7,183 nt of DNA, from the NCBI GenBank assembly GCA_001770355.1, contig MEQV01000093.1, positions 1 to 7,183 of the forward strand, given 5' to 3'. The position numbers and the translations under genes are program-made. Shown here piece after piece: positions 6,205 through 7,183 of this stretch. Within the stretch, counting starts at the first letter, position 1. Every line of letters begins with the position of its first letter. This DNA is from Betaproteobacteria bacterium RIFCSPLOWO2_02_FULL_62_17. GTDB lineage: Bacteria > Pseudomonadota > Gammaproteobacteria > Burkholderiales > SG8-39. The notes under the pieces were generated by a model. The model saw only the letters and a list, made by a program, of their open reading frames with translations. It did no database searches and was not told the origin of the DNA.

Positions 6205-6212
6205 TGTAACAT

Positions 6213-6230
6213 GCGGCATTGCCATGCTGC
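6213..6230. other. Hairpin: GCGGCAT / ATGCTGC
   Basis: A seven-pair stem (6213-6219 with 6224-6230, including one G-U pair in RNA) and a four-base TGCC loop. It is followed by AACC and then AAGACTTGACCCC rather than a T-run, so it is not a standard rho-independent terminator. With the preceding hairpin it makes a two-stem unit upstream of the EVE-nuclease gene. Confidence 0.4.
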
Positions 6231-6291
6231 AACCAAGACTTGACCCCTTCGGCTATCCCGAAATTCGCCATCAACGCCGACCACTTCGAAC

Positions 6292-6295
6292 GGAG
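6292..6295 (+). promoter_or_regulatory. Ribosome binding site of the EVE-nuclease gene
   Basis: GGAG lies six bases before the ATG at 6302. This fixes the start, which also matches the canonical EVE-domain N-terminus (MKTWLF). Confidence 0.75.
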
Positions 6296-6301
6296 CTAAT
6301 A

Positions 6302-7183
6302 ATGAAGACTTGGCTATTCCACGCCGATCCTCAATTCCATGACCTCCAAAAGGAAATCATCAAGGGTCGCGTCGAAGATTGGCGTCCATGGGTATATGTC
6401 GATGAGATGGAAAAGGGAGACAGGGTCGTACTGTGGCAATCGGGACCGAGAGGCGGCGTCCATGGGTTCGGACATTTGGCTGGGAGATCCTACCTATCGG
6501 GTAAGGAGCATCGTGTAAATATCTGCTACGACGAGCTGCTTGACCAGCCCGCATTTAAAGCCAAGCTGCGGAAACATCCGGTACTCCGCAATCTCTCGAT
6601 TCTGAAGATGCCGAACGGGAAGAATCCCAGCCGCGTGCAGGATCAGGAGTACCGCGCTCTAAAAGATCTGATCGCAAGCGATGTGATCAATATCTTCAGT
6701 AGTTATTCGCAGGAGGAAAACCGCTTTACGAACGGCCTAGTCTCGATTCTTGATCTGTCGAGATATTCTCGGCAGTCACTGTTCGAGGTGTTTTTACGCG
6801 AACTCCTGAATTTCGACCTCCAGGCGGAAATACGCAAATGCCGGGTCCTTACCGGGATCGACGACAGTACCGCGGACGCGGAACTGTGCGGAACAGATAT
6901 TCGGATTCGGATTGAAACAAAAACTAAATCCGGCACCCTCAGGGAGGATCAGATAAGCAGCCACCTCGATCGCTTGAAGAGATGCCGAGAAGAGAGAAAG
7001 GTGCTCGTAATTCTGACGCCGGATGATGGATCCAGCGGCTACATCAGGAAGTTCTTGGCGAACCGCGATATCACGTCCTTCCGAAGTAGCAAACATCATG
7101 TGCTACACCTTGAGTGGCGACGGGTTTACGAGTTTTTTGAGCAGATTACGAAGGGCAGGCCGTCGGTCTTCAGGGAACTCGTG
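6302..7183 (+). CDS. EVE-domain / PD-(D/E)XK nuclease-like fusion protein (3' end outside window)
   Basis: An open frame of 294 codons running off the window edge without a stop, so the protein is partial. Residues 1-125 look like an EVE domain of the PUA-like fold: MKTWLF at the start, GDRVVLWQSG (39-48), HGFGHLAG (54-61), VLRNLSILKMPNG (94-106) and a closing EYRALKDLI. EVE domains are relatives of YTH/PUA readers and in bacteria are thought to bind modified DNA bases. Residues about 138-282 resemble a PD-(D/E)XK nuclease: ENRFTNGLVSIL, LFEVFLRELL, then D192, E205-T-K207 as the D...ExK active site, and DQISSHLDRL (216-225), a common following helix. The combination suggests a modification-dependent (type IV-like) restriction enzyme. 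Codon use (CTA, TTA, AGA, ATA) is less GC-biased than in the metabolic cluster, and transposase debris lies upstream, both suggesting acquisition by transfer. Domain calls rest on motif reading; target modification and partners are unknown. Confidence 0.75.
   Translation, partial: MKTWLFHADPQFHDLQKEIIKGRVEDWRPWVYVDEMEKGDRVVLWQSGPRGGVHGFGHLAGRSYLSGKEHRVNICYDELLDQPAFKAKLRKHPVLRNLSILKMPNGKNPSRVQDQEYRALKDLIASDVINIFSSYSQEENRFTNGLVSILDLSRYSRQSLFEVFLRELLNFDLQAEIRKCRVLTGIDDSTADAELCGTDIRIRIETKTKSGTLREDQISSHLDRLKRCREERKVLVILTPDDGSSGYIRKFLANRDITSFRSSKHHVLHLEWRRVYEFFEQITKGRPSVFRELV

Larger units (their letters stand above)
5844..6301. other. Intergenic region with mobile-element debris
   Basis: No intact gene is seen in these 458 bases between the divergent lactonase and EVE-nuclease genes. 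The first 80 bases must carry the promoter of the minus-strand cluster. The best -10 candidate is TAGAAT on the minus strand (5884-5889), but it has no good -35 partner, so I do not call it. A transposase fragment follows (5921-6133), then two hairpins (6188-6204 and 6213-6230) and the motif AAGACTTGACCCC (6235-6247). Confidence 0.7.

Overview
The window looks like a GC-rich betaproteobacterial chromosome, probably Burkholderiales. The main reason is three Bug-type periplasmic solute receptors (the substrate-binding proteins of tripartite tricarboxylate transporters), a family strongly expanded in that order. This is inferred from gene content and base composition; there is no rRNA or other marker gene to fix the taxonomy.

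Layout. Positions 1-259 hold no recognisable gene but contain an 11-base G run. A plus-strand Bug receptor follows (260-1228). It converges on a five-gene minus-strand cluster across a strong imperfect hairpin (1229-1276). In transcription order the cluster is: an SMP-30/gluconolactonase-like protein with an intact metal site (5843-4950), a second SMP-30-like protein whose metal site looks degenerate (4934-4038), two closely related tandem Bug receptors (3960-2914 and 2852-1797), and a small ferritin-like (rubrerythrin-type) protein (1786-1286). The gaps are 15, 77, 61 and 10 nt, so one transcript is likely. Positions 5844-6301 are intergenic and carry a broken piece of an IS91-type transposase, two adjacent hairpins and a short motif that may be mobile-element debris. 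Beyond this lies a plus-strand gene of different character (6302 to the window end, cut off). It joins an N-terminal EVE/PUA-like domain to a PD-(D/E)XK nuclease-like domain.

How it may work together. The minus-strand cluster reads as a catabolic or uptake unit: periplasmic receptors for a small carboxylate or related solute, plus lactonase-type beta-propellers that could hydrolyse a sugar-acid lactone or similar ester. No TctA/TctB membrane genes are visible, so the receptors either use a transporter encoded elsewhere or act as sensors. The role of the ferritin-like protein is unclear; it lacks one expected iron-ligand glutamate. The EVE-nuclease gene is the best candidate for an uncharacterised defence function: a reader of modified bases joined to a nuclease, next to mobile-element remains, as expected of a modification-dependent (type IV-like) restriction enzyme.
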